A stretch of DNA of 64,000 nucleotides, from NCBI RefSeq assembly GCF_019222765.1, contig NZ_CP078145.1, positions 6,262,001-6,326,000 of the forward strand, written 5' to 3'. The stretch comes from Nocardia iowensis. GTDB lineage: Bacteria > Actinomycetota > Actinomycetes > Mycobacteriales > Mycobacteriaceae. Made by a program: the position numbers and the translations under genes. Shown here piece after piece: positions 46,624 to 55,812 of the stretch. Each line of letters begins with the position of its first letter. The first letter of the stretch is position 1. The notes under the pieces are model-generated. The model was not told the origin of the DNA. It saw nothing but the letters and a program-made list of their open reading frames with translations, and ran no database searches.

Positions 46624-48879
46624 GTGCGGGTAGGACGACGACTTTCTGGTTTGCTGGCGTTTGCTGTTCTGCTGGCGGTGGCTTTCGGGGCCGCGTGGGA
46701 TCAGCAGCCCCGTGGCTATCGGCCGGAGTCCGCGCCCGCCGACGTTTTCAGTGCCGAACGCGCGTTCGGGGTGGTCGAGGAGATCGCGCAGCGGCCGCAT
46801 CCGGTCGGCACCGCCGAACACGACCGCGTGCGCGACCATCTCGTCGCGGAATTGCGAAAACTGGGCCTGCAGGCCGAGATTCAAGAGGGCATCGGCCGGT
46901 ACCCCGCCGCGATGCAGCGCGATGTGCTCGGGATCGGCCGGGTCGCCAACATCATTGCCCGGCTGCCCGGGACGAATCCGACCGGGACGGTTTTCCTCAC
47001 AGCACACTACGATTCCGTCGCCTCCGGGCCCGGTGCGAATGACGATGGGGTCGGGGTTGCGGCGGTGCTGGAGGATGTCCGCGCGCTACGGGCCGGCGGC
47101 ACCGCGTTGCGCAATGACGTGGTCGTCCTGCTGACCGACGCCGAGGAGACCGGGCTGCTCGGCGCGGAAGCCTTTGTCGCCGCGGGCAAGGACGGCAGAG
47201 ACACCGGCGTGGTCATCAACCACGAGGCGCGCGGTGCGGGCGGCCCACCGTTGCTGTGGCGGACCACCCGGCCCGACGGCGCGCTGATCCGTGCGGTCGC
47301 GGACGCCGCACCGCATCCGAACACCGACTCGTTGTCCACCACCTTGGCCGGTGCGCAGACGTCGAGCAATACCGACTTCGCCTCGTTCGAGCCGGGCGGG
47401 CTGCGGGTGCTGGACTGGGCCTATGCCGGTCGAAGTGCGTACTACCACAACCGGTTGGACGACCCCGCGCACGTCGATCTGGCGACCGTGCAGCAGATGG
47501 GCGACAACAGCCTCGCCATGGTGCGAGAACTCGGCGACACCGACCTCACGGTGTCCGACGATGCCGATCGCGCGTATTTCCAGTTGCCTTTCGGCATTCT
47601 GGTGGTGCTGCCGCTGTGGGTGATCATCGCGCTCGCCGTGGCCACTGTCGTTGCCGTGGCCTTGATCGTCGGGCAGCTCCGGCGCGCGGGCGAGACCAGC
47701 CTGCGGCGCGTACTCGGTTCGGCCGCAACGGCTGTCGTCGCGGCGCCGATCGCGACCGGTGCGGTGTACGGGCTGTGGGAGGCGGTGAAGGCCATCCGGC
47801 CCGAGTATCGTCCCCTCTTCGTCGATCCTTACCGACCGGAATTCTATTACGTAGCGATTCTCGTAGTGTCCGTCGCCGTGCTCGCCACCTGGTATGCGAT
47901 CGCGCGGCGGTTGTTCGGCACGCCTGCCACGGCGGCCGGGCTGCTGTGCGGCATGGCGGTGCTCGGCGCGGTGCTCGCGGGCATCGCGCCAGCGGCCGCC
48001 CACGTGCTGGTTGTTCCCACCTTCGCGGCGACGGTGGGTGTGGCGGCTACGTTCGCGGTGCCCGATCGTTGGCGGTTGCCGGTGCTCACCGTCTTTCTCG
48101 TACCGGCGGCGGTATTCCTCGGCGGCGCAACCTGGCCCGTGCTGCAGACCGGCATCACCACTGCCCCGTTCCTGGTCGCTCCCGCGGTGGTGCTGCTCGG
48201 CGGTCTGCTCATGCTGACCCTCCCCCACTCGTGGCCGAACCGGCACGGATGGGCGATCCCGTCGGTCGCCTTCGCCCTCGCCATCGTCCTCGCGGCTGTC
48301 GGCCTTGCCGTGGACCGCTTCGACGATCGCCATCCCCTGACTTCCCAACTCGTCTACGCACTCGACGCCGACCGGAACGAGGCCCGCTGGCTCTCCCGGG
48401 AGGCCCCCGACCGCTGGACCCGCAACCTCGTCGGCGACACCGCGCCAGACCAGCGATTTGCCCAACTGTGGCCCACCGTCGTCGCCAGCGGCCCGGCCCC
48501 GGCCGAAACACTCGCCCCACCGACCGCCGAAATCCTCTCCGACACAACCGACTCGGGACAACGCACCGTACATCTGCGAATACGCTCACCCCGCGGCGCC
48601 ACAAGCATCGCCCTGCGCTACGAAACCCCCTTCCAGTCCCTGCGGGTGGCGGGCCGAGACATAAACCCGCTGCCCAAAACCGGCTTCCAGTTCTACGCAC
48701 CCCCGCCCGAAGGCATCGACGTACAACTCGTCGCCCCCGCCGGCCCCCTGTCACTGACCCTGGTCGACTACACCTGGCTCCCCGACTCCAAAATCCAGTC
48801 CTACCGAAACCCCCCGGACGACATCTACTTCCGCCAGGACAGCACCGGAGCCGTCTTCACCTCCATCCCGGGCCTGTAG
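46624..48879 (+). CDS. membrane-bound M28 family zinc metallopeptidase
   Basis: A 751-residue protein. A signal-anchor helix (LSGLLAFAVLLAVAFG) is followed by an M28 aminopeptidase-like domain facing outward. Zinc ligands are visible in TAHYDSVASGPGANDDGVGVA (His, Asp), TDAEETGLLG (catalytic Glu plus ligand) and VINHEARGAG, with a late His in SAYYHNRLDDPAH. About eight more membrane helices (residues ~320–570) and a soluble C-terminal beta-rich domain follow, as in vacuolar/ER membrane metallopeptidases. Peptide substrates are unknown. It sits between gluD and recX, so it interrupts the Corynebacterium-like order. Confidence 0.87.
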   Translation: MRVGRRLSGLLAFAVLLAVAFGAAWDQQPRGYRPESAPADVFSAERAFGVVEEIAQRPHPVGTAEHDRVRDHLVAELRKLGLQAEIQEGIGRYPAAMQRDVLGIGRVANIIARLPGTNPTGTVFLTAHYDSVASGPGANDDGVGVAAVLEDVRALRAGGTALRNDVVVLLTDAEETGLLGAEAFVAAGKDGRDTGVVINHEARGAGGPPLLWRTTRPDGALIRAVADAAPHPNTDSLSTTLAGAQTSSNTDFASFEPGGLRVLDWAYAGRSAYYHNRLDDPAHVDLATVQQMGDNSLAMVRELGDTDLTVSDDADRAYFQLPFGILVVLPLWVIIALAVATVVAVALIVGQLRRAGETSLRRVLGSAATAVVAAPIATGAVYGLWEAVKAIRPEYRPLFVDPYRPEFYYVAILVVSVAVLATWYAIARRLFGTPATAAGLLCGMAVLGAVLAGIAPAAAHVLVVPTFAATVGVAATFAVPDRWRLPVLTVFLVPAAVFLGGATWPVLQTGITTAPFLVAPAVVLLGGLLMLTLPHSWPNRHGWAIPSVAFALAIVLAAVGLAVDRFDDRHPLTSQLVYALDADRNEARWLSREAPDRWTRNLVGDTAPDQRFAQLWPTVVASGPAPAETLAPPTAEILSDTTDSGQRTVHLRIRSPRGATSIALRYETPFQSLRVAGRDINPLPKTGFQFYAPPPEGIDVQLVAPAGPLSLTLVDYTWLPDSKIQSYRNPPDDIYFRQDSTGAVFTSIPGL

Positions 48880-48974
48880 ACCTCAGTTCTGACGTCCCGC
48901 TGTGCTCAGCTCCTGCTGATGCGGTCGGCGAAGACGAATGGGGCACACTGCGGCTTTCGCTCTGCTGCCGTGAG

Positions 48975-49958
48975 CTAGTCCATCGAGTCGTCGAGGTTTG
49001 ACGTGTCGATTTCCGCTTGGGCCAGTTCGGTTTTCACCACGGTGTATGCCACGGACTGGTTGTAGCCTCGGCGGGCGAGCATACCTACCAGGCGGCGGAT
49101 GGTTTTGTCGCGGTCGAGGTTGGTGGGGAGGCTGCGGAGTTTGCGGCGGACCAGGTCGCGGGCGCGGGATTCTTCGTCGTCGGCGGTGATGGCGTCCAGG
49201 GCGGGGGCGGCGTCGGCTTGGGCTACGCCTTTGCGCCGGAGTTCTTGGGCCAGCGCTTGTTTGCCTTTGCCGGAGAAGGTGTGCCGGGAGTGGACCCATT
49301 GTTCGGCGAAGGCCGCGTCATCGATGAGGCCGACCTCGGTGAGGCGGTCCAGGGCGCGGTCGCTGATGTCGGGGGTGTAGCCCTTGGCCGCTAGGCGTTG
49401 GGCAAGTTCGGCGCGGCTGCGGGCGCGGACGGCGAGCAGGCGAAGACACGCCTCTTTCGCCTGCTCGACCGTCCCACCTGGCGGTGTGGGCTCCGTGGAG
49501 CGCGCACTCCGCTCGGATCCGGCCGCCACCGGATCCGCCCATCGGCCGTCGGAAGGTGCGGAATCAGCCGACTGGGAGTCTTTGCGCCGGGACGACTTTC
49601 GCCGCCCACGGCGAGGCTCTGCTGCTGCGAAGGACTCTGCTGCCGCGAAGGACTCTGCCGCGGAGAAGGACCCTGCTGTCGAGGGGGACCCTGCCGCGGA
49701 GAAGGACCCAGTCGAACGCGCCCGCTGCGGATCGGACGCGCTCGACCGAGTTCCCATGGTGTCCGATTCGGCCGAACCACCTTCGGCCGTCCGGACTCGT
49801 CCGGGGTCCTGTTCGCCGGGCCGGGATCCCGTGGGATCGGTGGAGGCACCAGAGGCGGACAGGAGTTCTTGGAGTCGGCGTCGCATCTCCTGCACCGGCT
49901 CGGACCGCGACTCTTCGGGCGCGGTCCAGCGCGGCTGGGGCGAGCGTCGACCGTTCAT
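48975..49958 (-). CDS. recX: recombination regulator RecX with a long N-terminal extension
   Basis: A 327-residue protein whose C-terminal ~165 residues are a standard RecX (EACLRLLAVRARSRAELAQRL, IDDAAFAEQWVHSRH, ELRRKGV, RRLVGMLARRGYN). RecX binds RecA filaments and limits RecA activity. The N-terminal ~155 residues are disordered, rich in Ser, Ala, Arg and Glu, and contain five tandem hexapeptides of the SFSAAE type. Most RecX proteins lack such a region. ATG 49958 follows the recA stop by four bases, so recX is probably translated from the SOS-induced recA transcript. An earlier in-frame start at 49997 would overlap recA. Confidence 0.92.
   Translation of the reverse strand: MNGRRSPQPRWTAPEESRSEPVQEMRRRLQELLSASGASTDPTGSRPGEQDPGRVRTAEGGSAESDTMGTRSSASDPQRARSTGSFSAAGSPSTAGSFSAAESFAAAESFAAAEPRRGRRKSSRRKDSQSADSAPSDGRWADPVAAGSERSARSTEPTPPGGTVEQAKEACLRLLAVRARSRAELAQRLAAKGYTPDISDRALDRLTEVGLIDDAAFAEQWVHSRHTFSGKGKQALAQELRRKGVAQADAAPALDAITADDEESRARDLVRRKLRSLPTNLDRDKTIRRLVGMLARRGYNQSVAYTVVKTELAQAEIDTSNLDDSMD
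49620..49709 (-). repeat. 18-bp coding repeat in recX, five copies
   Basis: Five contiguous 18-base units encode the hexapeptides GSFSAA, GSPSTA, GSFSAA, ESFAAA, ESFAAA. Such slippage-prone repeats can change length between strains without a frameshift. Confidence 0.85.
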
Positions 49959-49962
49959 CGGA

Positions 49963-51009
49963 TCAGAAATCAGCGGGGACCTCGGCGGCGGCCGCATCCG
50001 CGGTCACGTCGGCGCCGATGCCGAGCTTCTCCTTGATCTTCTTCTCGATCTCGTTGCAGATGTCGACGTTGTCCAGCAAGAACTTACGGGCGTTCTCCTT
50101 GCCCTGGCCGAGCTGATCGCCCTCGTAGGTGTACCAGGAGCCGGACTTGCGGACGAAGCCGTGCTCGACACCCATGTCGATGAGCGAGCCCTCCTTGGAG
50201 ATGCCGTGGCCGTAGAGGATGTCGAACTCGGCCTGCTTGAACGGCGGGCTGACCTTGTTCTTCACGACCTTCACCCGGGTGCGGTTGCCGACCGCGTCGG
50301 TGCCGTCCTTGAGCGTTTCGATGCGGCGCACGTCGAGGCGGACCGAGGCGTAGAACTTCAACGCCTTACCACCCGTGGTGGTTTCGGGGGAACCGAACAT
50401 CACACCGATCTTCTCGCGCAGCTGGTTGATGAAGATGGCGGTGGTGTTGGAATTGCTCAGCGCACCGGTCATCTTGCGCAGCGCCTGGCTCATCAGGCGG
50501 GCCTGCAGACCGACGTGGCTGTCACCCATCTCGCCCTCGATCTCGGCGCGCGGCACCAAGGCGGCCACCGAGTCGATGACGATGATGTCGATGGCACCGG
50601 AACGGACCAGCATGTCCGCGATTTCCAGCGCCTGCTCACCGGTGTCCGGCTGCGAGACGAGCAGGGCGTCGGTGTCGACACCCAGCTTCTTGGCGTATTC
50701 CGGGTCGAGGGCGTGCTCGGCGTCGATGAACGCCGCGACACCGCCCGCGGCCTGCGCATTGGCCACCGCGTGCAGCGCGACGGTGGTCTTACCCGAGGAT
50801 TCCGGGCCGTAGACCTCGACGATGCGGCCGCGCGGCAGACCGCCGATGCCGAGCGCGACGTCCAGCGCGATGGAGCCGGTGGGGATCACCGCGAGCGGCT
50901 GACGTACCTCTTCACCGAGGCGCATGACCGCGCCCTTGCCGAAGCTCTTCTCGACCTGAGCCAGTGCGAGTTCGAGAGCCTTGTCGCGGTCGTACGCCTG
51001 TGGTGCCAT
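49963..51009 (-). CDS. recA: recombinase RecA
   Basis: A 348-residue RecA with no intein. It forms filaments on single-stranded DNA, promotes strand exchange and triggers LexA cleavage. Walker A is GPESSGKTT (~67–75), Walker [11 protein letters not shown], the L1 loop is [19 protein letters not shown], and L2 contains [22 protein letters not shown]. The acidic/Ala-rich C-terminus ends AAEVPADF. Two damage-responsive signals lie upstream (51058–51080 and 51100–51115). Confidence 0.98.
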   Translation of the reverse strand: MAPQAYDRDKALELALAQVEKSFGKGAVMRLGEEVRQPLAVIPTGSIALDVALGIGGLPRGRIVEVYGPESSGKTTVALHAVANAQAAGGVAAFIDAEHALDPEYAKKLGVDTDALLVSQPDTGEQALEIADMLVRSGAIDIIVIDSVAALVPRAEIEGEMGDSHVGLQARLMSQALRKMTGALSNSNTTAIFINQLREKIGVMFGSPETTTGGKALKFYASVRLDVRRIETLKDGTDAVGNRTRVKVVKNKVSPPFKQAEFDILYGHGISKEGSLIDMGVEHGFVRKSGSWYTYEGDQLGQGKENARKFLLDNVDICNEIEKKIKEKLGIGADVTADAAAAEVPADF

Positions 51010-51057
51010 GTCCTGATCCCCTTTTCGACGGGTAAGTCTCTGCTGTGGTTGGCGCCA

Positions 51058-51080
51058 ACATTAGAGGGCGGCACCGACAA
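51058..51080 (-). promoter_or_regulatory. RecA-NDp/PafBC-type promoter of recA
   Basis: On the minus strand TTGTCGGTG, eight bases, then TAATGT exactly fit the mycobacterial RecA-NDp consensus tTGTCRGtg-N8-TAnnnT, which drives LexA-independent damage induction through PafBC. It lies 49 bases before the recA ATG. Confidence 0.8.
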
Positions 51081-51099
51081 GTTCTGGCGCCAAGACTAG

Positions 51100-51115
51100 A
51101 CGAACAGATGTTCGA
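51100..51115. promoter_or_regulatory. LexA (SOS) box of recA
   Basis: ACGAACAGATGTTCGA (one mismatch to TCGAACNNNNGTTCGA), about 90 bases upstream of the recA start. It shares CGAACAGATGTT with the lexA box. Confidence 0.88.
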
Positions 51116-51176
51116 GTCAAGCGACGCGCTGTTCCGCCTCCCCGAAAATTTAGGCCAGACTCGTGATCGACCTGAG

Positions 51177-52223
51177 TCAACGCACCAGGGATACCCGATC
51201 GCTGTTCAGCAGCGTCTGCGCCTGTTTGAGCACGCGGAGGGCGGGTGTCACCTCGAGGTCGGTGATGCCGTCCAGCGCGCCCAACCGTTCGGTGATGTAG
51301 CGGTAGAGGTGGGGCGTGTCGCGGCAGATGACCGACGCCATCAGATTGGTCGGTCCGGTGGTCGCGGCCACGAACACCACCTCCGGATGCGTCGCCATCG
51401 CCTGCCCCACCGCGTGCAGATCGGACGGACGCACCCGCAACCACAGCGCCGACCGCGCGGTGTAGCCCATCCGCTCGACCGCGAAGTCGAGGTCGAAGTA
51501 GAGCACGCCCGACTGTGCCAACTCGGCCATCCGCCGCGCGACTCGCGGTGCGGTCCAACCGGTTTCGGCCGCGATCTGCGCGTACGGCGCACGGCCGTCG
51601 CGCCCGAGCATGGTGAGCATCACCTCGTCTTCGGCCGTCAGGTCCAACGGCGTATCCGGTCCGGTGTTCTCCAGCCGCGACTGGTGTCCCAACTCGCAGC
51701 CCGCGCGCTGCGCACCCAACTCGCACAGCTGCTGGTCGGTGAAAAGATGGCGGTAGCGCGGCCATTCCTCATCGGCCGGGAAGCGGTGCATCACCTCGTG
51801 CGCGGTCAGCGCGCGCACCTGACTCGCCCTCGGCAGCGTGTGCAGCAGCAGCGCGTCCCGGCGTTCGACGGACCGCGGCCTGCTCACGCAGGTCACCTCG
51901 GAGCCGGTGGACAGCAGCGTGACCCAGCTCAAATCCGGGAAACGGGCCAATGATTCGGCCAAGCGCAGCGCCTTGTCCGGTGTCGATTCGATCCGCAGCA
52001 CCCAGCGCGCGTGCCCGAGCGGCACCGCGTTCACCTGCCCGGACACGTGCATGATGCCACGTTCGCGCAGTGCGCGGTAGCGGCGCGCCACCGTCTGTTC
52101 GGAGACCTCGAGAATGGCACCGAGTTTCGCGAACGGGATCCGGGCGTCGTGCACCAGCGCGTGCAGGATCTGCCGGTCGAGAATGTCCAGCGCGGAGGAT
52201 TCCGAGAATTCATCGGACTGCAT
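51177..52223 (-). CDS. Lrp/AsnC family regulator with two modules
   Basis: A 348-residue protein made of two Lrp/AsnC halves. Each half has an AsnC-type helix-turn-helix (LDILDRQILHALVHDARIPFAKLGAILEVSEQTVARR at ~12–48, and VMLTMLGRDGRAPYAQIAAETGWTAPRVARRMAEL at ~200–235) followed by an RAM-like ligand domain. The tandem arrangement is common in actinobacteria. ATG 52223 follows TAGATT at 52230–52235 by six bases without Shine-Dalgarno, so the mRNA is probably leaderless. The likely target is the divergent MFS exporter. The ligand, perhaps an amino acid, is unknown. Confidence 0.88.
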   Translation of the reverse strand: MQSDEFSESSALDILDRQILHALVHDARIPFAKLGAILEVSEQTVARRYRALRERGIMHVSGQVNAVPLGHARWVLRIESTPDKALRLAESLARFPDLSWVTLLSTGSEVTCVSRPRSVERRDALLLHTLPRASQVRALTAHEVMHRFPADEEWPRYRHLFTDQQLCELGAQRAGCELGHQSRLENTGPDTPLDLTAEDEVMLTMLGRDGRAPYAQIAAETGWTAPRVARRMAELAQSGVLYFDLDFAVERMGYTARSALWLRVRPSDLHAVGQAMATHPEVVFVAATTGPTNLMASVICRDTPHLYRYITERLGALDGITDLEVTPALRVLKQAQTLLNSDRVSLVR

Positions 52224-52229
52224 AGGAGG

Positions 52230-52235
52230 AATCTA
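52230..52235 (-). promoter_or_regulatory. -10 hexamer of the Lrp-type gene
   Basis: TAGATT on the minus strand, six bases before the ATG, fits a leaderless transcript. The bases between (CCTCCT) are the opposite of a ribosome-binding site. Confidence 0.5.
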
Positions 52236-52321
52236 ACGTAGGAGACCATCCGGCTAGGGAGATACGTTCGATTGCCGCACGCTTGGCGTCGATATCGTTC
52301 GAATCCGCCATGGAGGCTCCC

Positions 52322-53731
52322 TTGAAGAAATGGCTCCCCCTGTTCGCCGCGTGCCTCGGCACGCTGATGCTGCTCATCGACGTCACCATCGTGAACGTCG
52401 CGCTGCCCGACATCGCCGCCGATCTGCACGCCGGACTGTCCAGCCTGCAATGGGTGGTGGACGGATACGCGTTGGCCTTGGCGGCGCTACTGCTCGTCCT
52501 CGGTTCGCTCGCCGACCGGGTCGGTGCGAAGCGCGCCTATCTGGTGGGACTCGTCCTGTTCGCCCTCGCCTCACTCGGCTGCGGCATCGCCGACAGCACG
52601 TCGAATCTCATTGCGGCGCGCGTACTTCAGGGCATCGGCGGGGCGGCCATGTTCGCGACCACACTGTCGCTGCTGCACTCGACGTACACCGGACGGGATC
52701 GCGGGATCGCGTTCGGCGTCTGGGGTGCGGTGACCGGTGCGGCGGCGGGAATCGGCGTGGTACTCGGTGGCGTGCTGACCGAGTTGTTGTCGTGGCGGTG
52801 GATCTTCTTCGTCAACCTGCCGATCGCGGTGCTGGCAATCGTGTTGACCGCCAGTGTGTTTCCGGCGTCGCCCCGCCGTGCGGACCGCGCCGTGGATGTG
52901 CCGGGCATGCTGGCGTTCGCCACCGCGGCGACCGCGCTCACCTACGGCGTCATTCGGGGTGGTGAGCACAGCTGGTCCGACGGTCGCGCGGTGACCGCGC
53001 TGATGCTCGGCGCAGTCGCGGTAGCCCTCTTCGCCATCGTCGAATCCCGCAGTGCCGCACCGATGTTTCCGCTGACACTGCTGCGCAACCGCGATTTCGG
53101 GGCGACGCTGCTCGGGGCGAGCGGACAGACCTTCGCGGCTTTCGCGAGCACGCCGCTGGTCTCGCTGTGGTTGCAGCAGCAGTTGCACATGACGCCGCTG
53201 CACGCCGGTCTGGCCATGCTGCCCATGGCCGCCACCGCATTCCTGGTCGCCGGAGTGTTCGGGCGATTGATGCACGACGCTCCCCCGAAGTGGACGATCG
53301 GCGCGGGGCTGGTGGTGATCGGGATCGGCACCGGGCTGCTCACGATGATCGACGCCGGATCGTCCTGGGTGGCACTGGTTCCCGGGTTTGTCGTGCTTGG
53401 CGCGGGTGTCGGCGTTAACGCGCCCGCGCTCGTGTCCGTGGGAATGGCCGCGGTGTCGCCGCAGCAGGCCGGCACGGCGGCGGGCGCGGTGAATACAGCG
53501 CGGCAGCTCGGGCTCGCGCTCGGCGTCGCGGTGCTGGGCACGGTGTTCCACGGGGTAGCGAAGGCGGATCAGCCGATGACGTTGTCGCACTTCGTCGCCG
53601 GGCTGGACGCGGCGCTCGCGGTCGCCGCCGTCGTGGGCATCGTGTTCGGCTCGATTGCCTTCGGCCTGTTCCACCACCGGAGTCCCCTCATCGAATCCGG
53701 CAAGACCGAGCGGGAGGTCGTCGCGGCCTGA
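52322..53731 (+). CDS. MFS drug exporter (EmrB/QacA type)
   Basis: A 469-residue transporter with 14 predicted helices. Helix 1 carries the DHA2 sequence LMLLIDVTIVNVALPDI, motif A is LGSLADRVGAKRAYL, and the motif C region reads GAAAGIGVVLGGVL with a weak version of GPxxGG. It would expel toxic organic compounds using the proton gradient. TTG 52322 is chosen because GGAGG lies five bases before it. ATG 52310 would place that site inside the gene but is possible. Divergent from the Lrp-type regulator. Confidence 0.87.
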   Translation: MKKWLPLFAACLGTLMLLIDVTIVNVALPDIAADLHAGLSSLQWVVDGYALALAALLLVLGSLADRVGAKRAYLVGLVLFALASLGCGIADSTSNLIAARVLQGIGGAAMFATTLSLLHSTYTGRDRGIAFGVWGAVTGAAAGIGVVLGGVLTELLSWRWIFFVNLPIAVLAIVLTASVFPASPRRADRAVDVPGMLAFATAATALTYGVIRGGEHSWSDGRAVTALMLGAVAVALFAIVESRSAAPMFPLTLLRNRDFGATLLGASGQTFAAFASTPLVSLWLQQQLHMTPLHAGLAMLPMAATAFLVAGVFGRLMHDAPPKWTIGAGLVVIGIGTGLLTMIDAGSSWVALVPGFVVLGAGVGVNAPALVSVGMAAVSPQQAGTAAGAVNTARQLGLALGVAVLGTVFHGVAKADQPMTLSHFVAGLDAALAVAAVVGIVFGSIAFGLFHHRSPLIESGKTEREVVAA

Positions 53732-53739
53732 CCCACCCG

Positions 53740-53774
53740 ACGACGGCGCCGTCCGCTTCGGACGGCGCCGTCGT
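53740..53774. terminator. bidirectional terminator between MFS and NTF2-like genes
   Basis: A perfect 16-bp stem (ACGACGGCGCCGTCCG and its complement) with a 3-base loop between convergent stops. Confidence 0.9.
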
Positions 53775-53777
53775 GTT

Positions 53778-54227
53778 CTACTGCTGCGGCAGGATCGAAT
53801 CGTCCCCCGGCTCGCGCGCGCCGAAGATACGACGGGCGGATTCGGGGATGCGGACGTCGTTGATGCTCGCCTCGCGGCGGGCCATCAGACCGTCGGGAGC
53901 GAACTCCCACTGTTCGTTGCCGTAGCTGCGCCACCACTGGCCCGATTCGTCGTGCCACTCGTACTGGAAGCGCACCGCGATCCGGTTACCTTCGAAGGCC
54001 CAGAGATCCTTGCGGAGCGCGTAGCCGTTTTCCGAAGCCCATTTGCGGGTGAGGAATTCGATGATCGCGGCGCGACCGGTGAAGAACTCGTCCCGGTTAC
54101 GCCACACCGAGTCCTCGGTGTAGGCCGCGGCCACCCGGTCGGGATCGCGGGTATTCCAGGCATTTTCAGCGGCGAGCACCTTCGCCTCGGCGGTTTCGAG
54201 GTCGAACGGTGGCACTGGAGGTCGCAC
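53778..54227 (-). CDS. nuclear transport factor 2-like protein (DUF1348)
   Basis: A 149-residue SnoaL/NTF2-like protein. Characteristic DUF1348 segments are [69 protein letters not shown] and [12 protein letters not shown]. The fold forms a small-molecule pocket; catalytic function is unknown. GTG 54227 has GAGAGGAGTCGCTC. It is the last gene of a VOC–flavin-type–NTF2 operon with a 14-base gap upstream. Confidence 0.87.
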   Translation of the reverse strand: MRPPVPPFDLETAEAKVLAAENAWNTRDPDRVAAAYTEDSVWRNRDEFFTGRAAIIEFLTRKWASENGYALRKDLWAFEGNRIAVRFQYEWHDESGQWWRSYGNEQWEFAPDGLMARREASINDVRIPESARRIFGAREPGDDSILPQQ

Positions 54228-54241
54228 GAGCGACTCCTCTC

Positions 54242-55129
54242 TCAGGGATTGACGGGGGAAAGTTCGGGCGCGCCCCAGCGCAGGGGGCCTGCGCCGGAAC
54301 GCTCGACGACCTCGGTGACGGTGAAGTCGATCGAGCACTGCGCGCCGGTGCCGAAAGTCTCCGGCGCCCAGTTCAACTCGGCGGTGCCGGTGAGCTGGAG
54401 GGTGGCGCCGGTGGCCCAGTCCGGGACGAGGATGCCGCAGCGCGGATTCACGTCGATATTCCCGAGTGTCATGAACATCGAGTTGCCTCGATAGTCGGGC
54501 CAGCGCAGCCGGGTCGGCGAAAGCACCTGGAGGAAACCGGGATTCCCGCCTCGATGCGAGGCGTCGGCGTTCCCTTCGAGGTCGCCGGTGGCGACGAAGA
54601 ACGCGTCGGCCGCCGCGATTGCCGCCTGCTGGCGTGCGTCGAGTTCGTTGCCGTGCTGTGCGGGCGACGGCTCGACATCCGGCCGATAGGACTCGAGCTG
54701 CCTGCGCGAGATGTACTTCGGGCAGTTGGAATAGACCTGGTCGGTGACGATGAGCAAGCCGCCATCCACCGCCGTCGCGGCGCCGTTGACGCGCATCCGC
54801 CTGCGCCGCTGCGGTTGCAGGGCGATCATGCCGACCCGGGCCGGGCGGGTCAGCGCTTCCCGCAACGGATCTCCCGTGGCGGGCAGTGCGTCAACGGCGA
54901 TGGTGTCCGCGTCGATGGCGTGCACGAATCCCGGCGGCCCGGCCAGTTCGCTCGCCCACAGTCTGCCCGAGTCATCGGCGGCGGCGATCACCACCATCGG
55001 CTGCTCGGCCAGGAAAGCGGCGGCGACGGCCGGGATGTCGGCCCGGATCATCCGGCCGACCCGGTCGGCGATCTGCGCCTGACCCATGCGCTGTTGGACG
55101 GCGAGTTCGCCAGCGTGGAAAGGCGTCAT
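54242..55129 (-). CDS. pyridoxamine 5'-phosphate oxidase family (flavin split-barrel) protein
   Basis: A 295-residue split-barrel protein, about twice the size of the minimal family, probably with two barrel-like halves. Features include [34 protein letters not shown], a hallmark of this subfamily, and [27 protein letters not shown], where flavin is normally bound. It would bind FMN or F420 and carry out a redox step on a small molecule. ATG 55129 has ACAGGAG. Middle gene of the operon. Confidence 0.83.
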   Translation of the reverse strand: MTPFHAGELAVQQRMGQAQIADRVGRMIRADIPAVAAAFLAEQPMVVIAAADDSGRLWASELAGPPGFVHAIDADTIAVDALPATGDPLREALTRPARVGMIALQPQRRRRMRVNGAATAVDGGLLIVTDQVYSNCPKYISRRQLESYRPDVEPSPAQHGNELDARQQAAIAAADAFFVATGDLEGNADASHRGGNPGFLQVLSPTRLRWPDYRGNSMFMTLGNIDVNPRCGILVPDWATGATLQLTGTAELNWAPETFGTGAQCSIDFTVTEVVERSGAGPLRWGAPELSPVNP

Positions 55130-55197
55130 CGCAATACTCCTGTCACGAAAACTGCTCGGGCGAAGGGCCCCGCCAGACCGTTCAACAGACCTGCGGC

Positions 55198-55659
55198 TCA
55201 GAAGAATCCACAGGTCGGCGCGCTGCCGGTCGGCGCAGGCGCGCACTCGGCACCGGACGGCGCGTAGACCTCGAGCCGGATGCCGTCGGGGTCGACGAAG
55301 AAGATGCCACCCGAGGCCACGCCCTCACCGTGCGCGACGACGCCGTCGTACACGAACGGCACCGACTGTTCGCGCAGCGCCGCCTCCACTGCCCGCACCT
55401 GGTCGATGGTGTCGACCTGGAACGAAAGATGGTGCAGCCCTGGTGTTTCGGCAGAAAATCCGCCTGCGCTCTGCTGCCACAGCGTCACCAGCAGCTTGCC
55501 GTCCGCGCCGAGGAACGCCCACTTCTGCTCGCCGTCGGAGCTCGCGGCAAGCTGCTCGAAACCCAGTGCGCGGCGGTAGAAGTCCACCGAGCGGTCCAGG
55601 TCGGAGACGTTCAGGCCGATGTGCCCGGTGACGAGCTGGGGTGCGGCGACAGTGGTCAT
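55198..55659 (-). CDS. VOC family protein (glyoxalase/dioxygenase fold)
   Basis: A 153-residue vicinal-oxygen-chelate protein. Metal-site positions are suggested by GHIGLNV (His 13), LHHLSFQVD (His ~76) and IRLEVYAP (Glu ~130). The first beta-alpha-beta unit is DLDRSVDFYRRALGFE. It could be a lyase, isomerase or drug-binding protein. It is the first gene of the three-gene operon and sits opposite a CGNR regulator across a palindrome-rich gap. Confidence 0.87.
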   Translation of the reverse strand: MTTVAAPQLVTGHIGLNVSDLDRSVDFYRRALGFEQLAASSDGEQKWAFLGADGKLLVTLWQQSAGGFSAETPGLHHLSFQVDTIDQVRAVEAALREQSVPFVYDGVVAHGEGVASGGIFFVDPDGIRLEVYAPSGAECAPAPTGSAPTCGFF

Positions 55660-55678
55660 GGGATCCTCCTCGACAGGT

Positions 55679-55762
55679 AAACCGTCTATATCGGTTTAAC
55701 TGGTTAGAAGATAGTCATAAGCGCAAACGCCCGTCAACCTGTAAACTCAAAATAACCGGTTA
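55679..55762. promoter_or_regulatory. palindromic operators between the VOC operon and the CGNR gene
   Basis: AAACCG-N7-CGGTTT at 55679–55697, a related TTAACTGGTTAG just after it, and the perfect TAACCGGTTA at 55753–55762. The stretch is AT-rich compared with its flanks. These share a TAAC(C)GGTTA core and are good candidates for binding by the divergent CGNR protein. Confidence 0.6.
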
Positions 55763-55812
55763 GATAGACAGCGGTCGGCTCGGCGGCCAGCAGGAGGTCG
55801 ATACCCTCAGTT

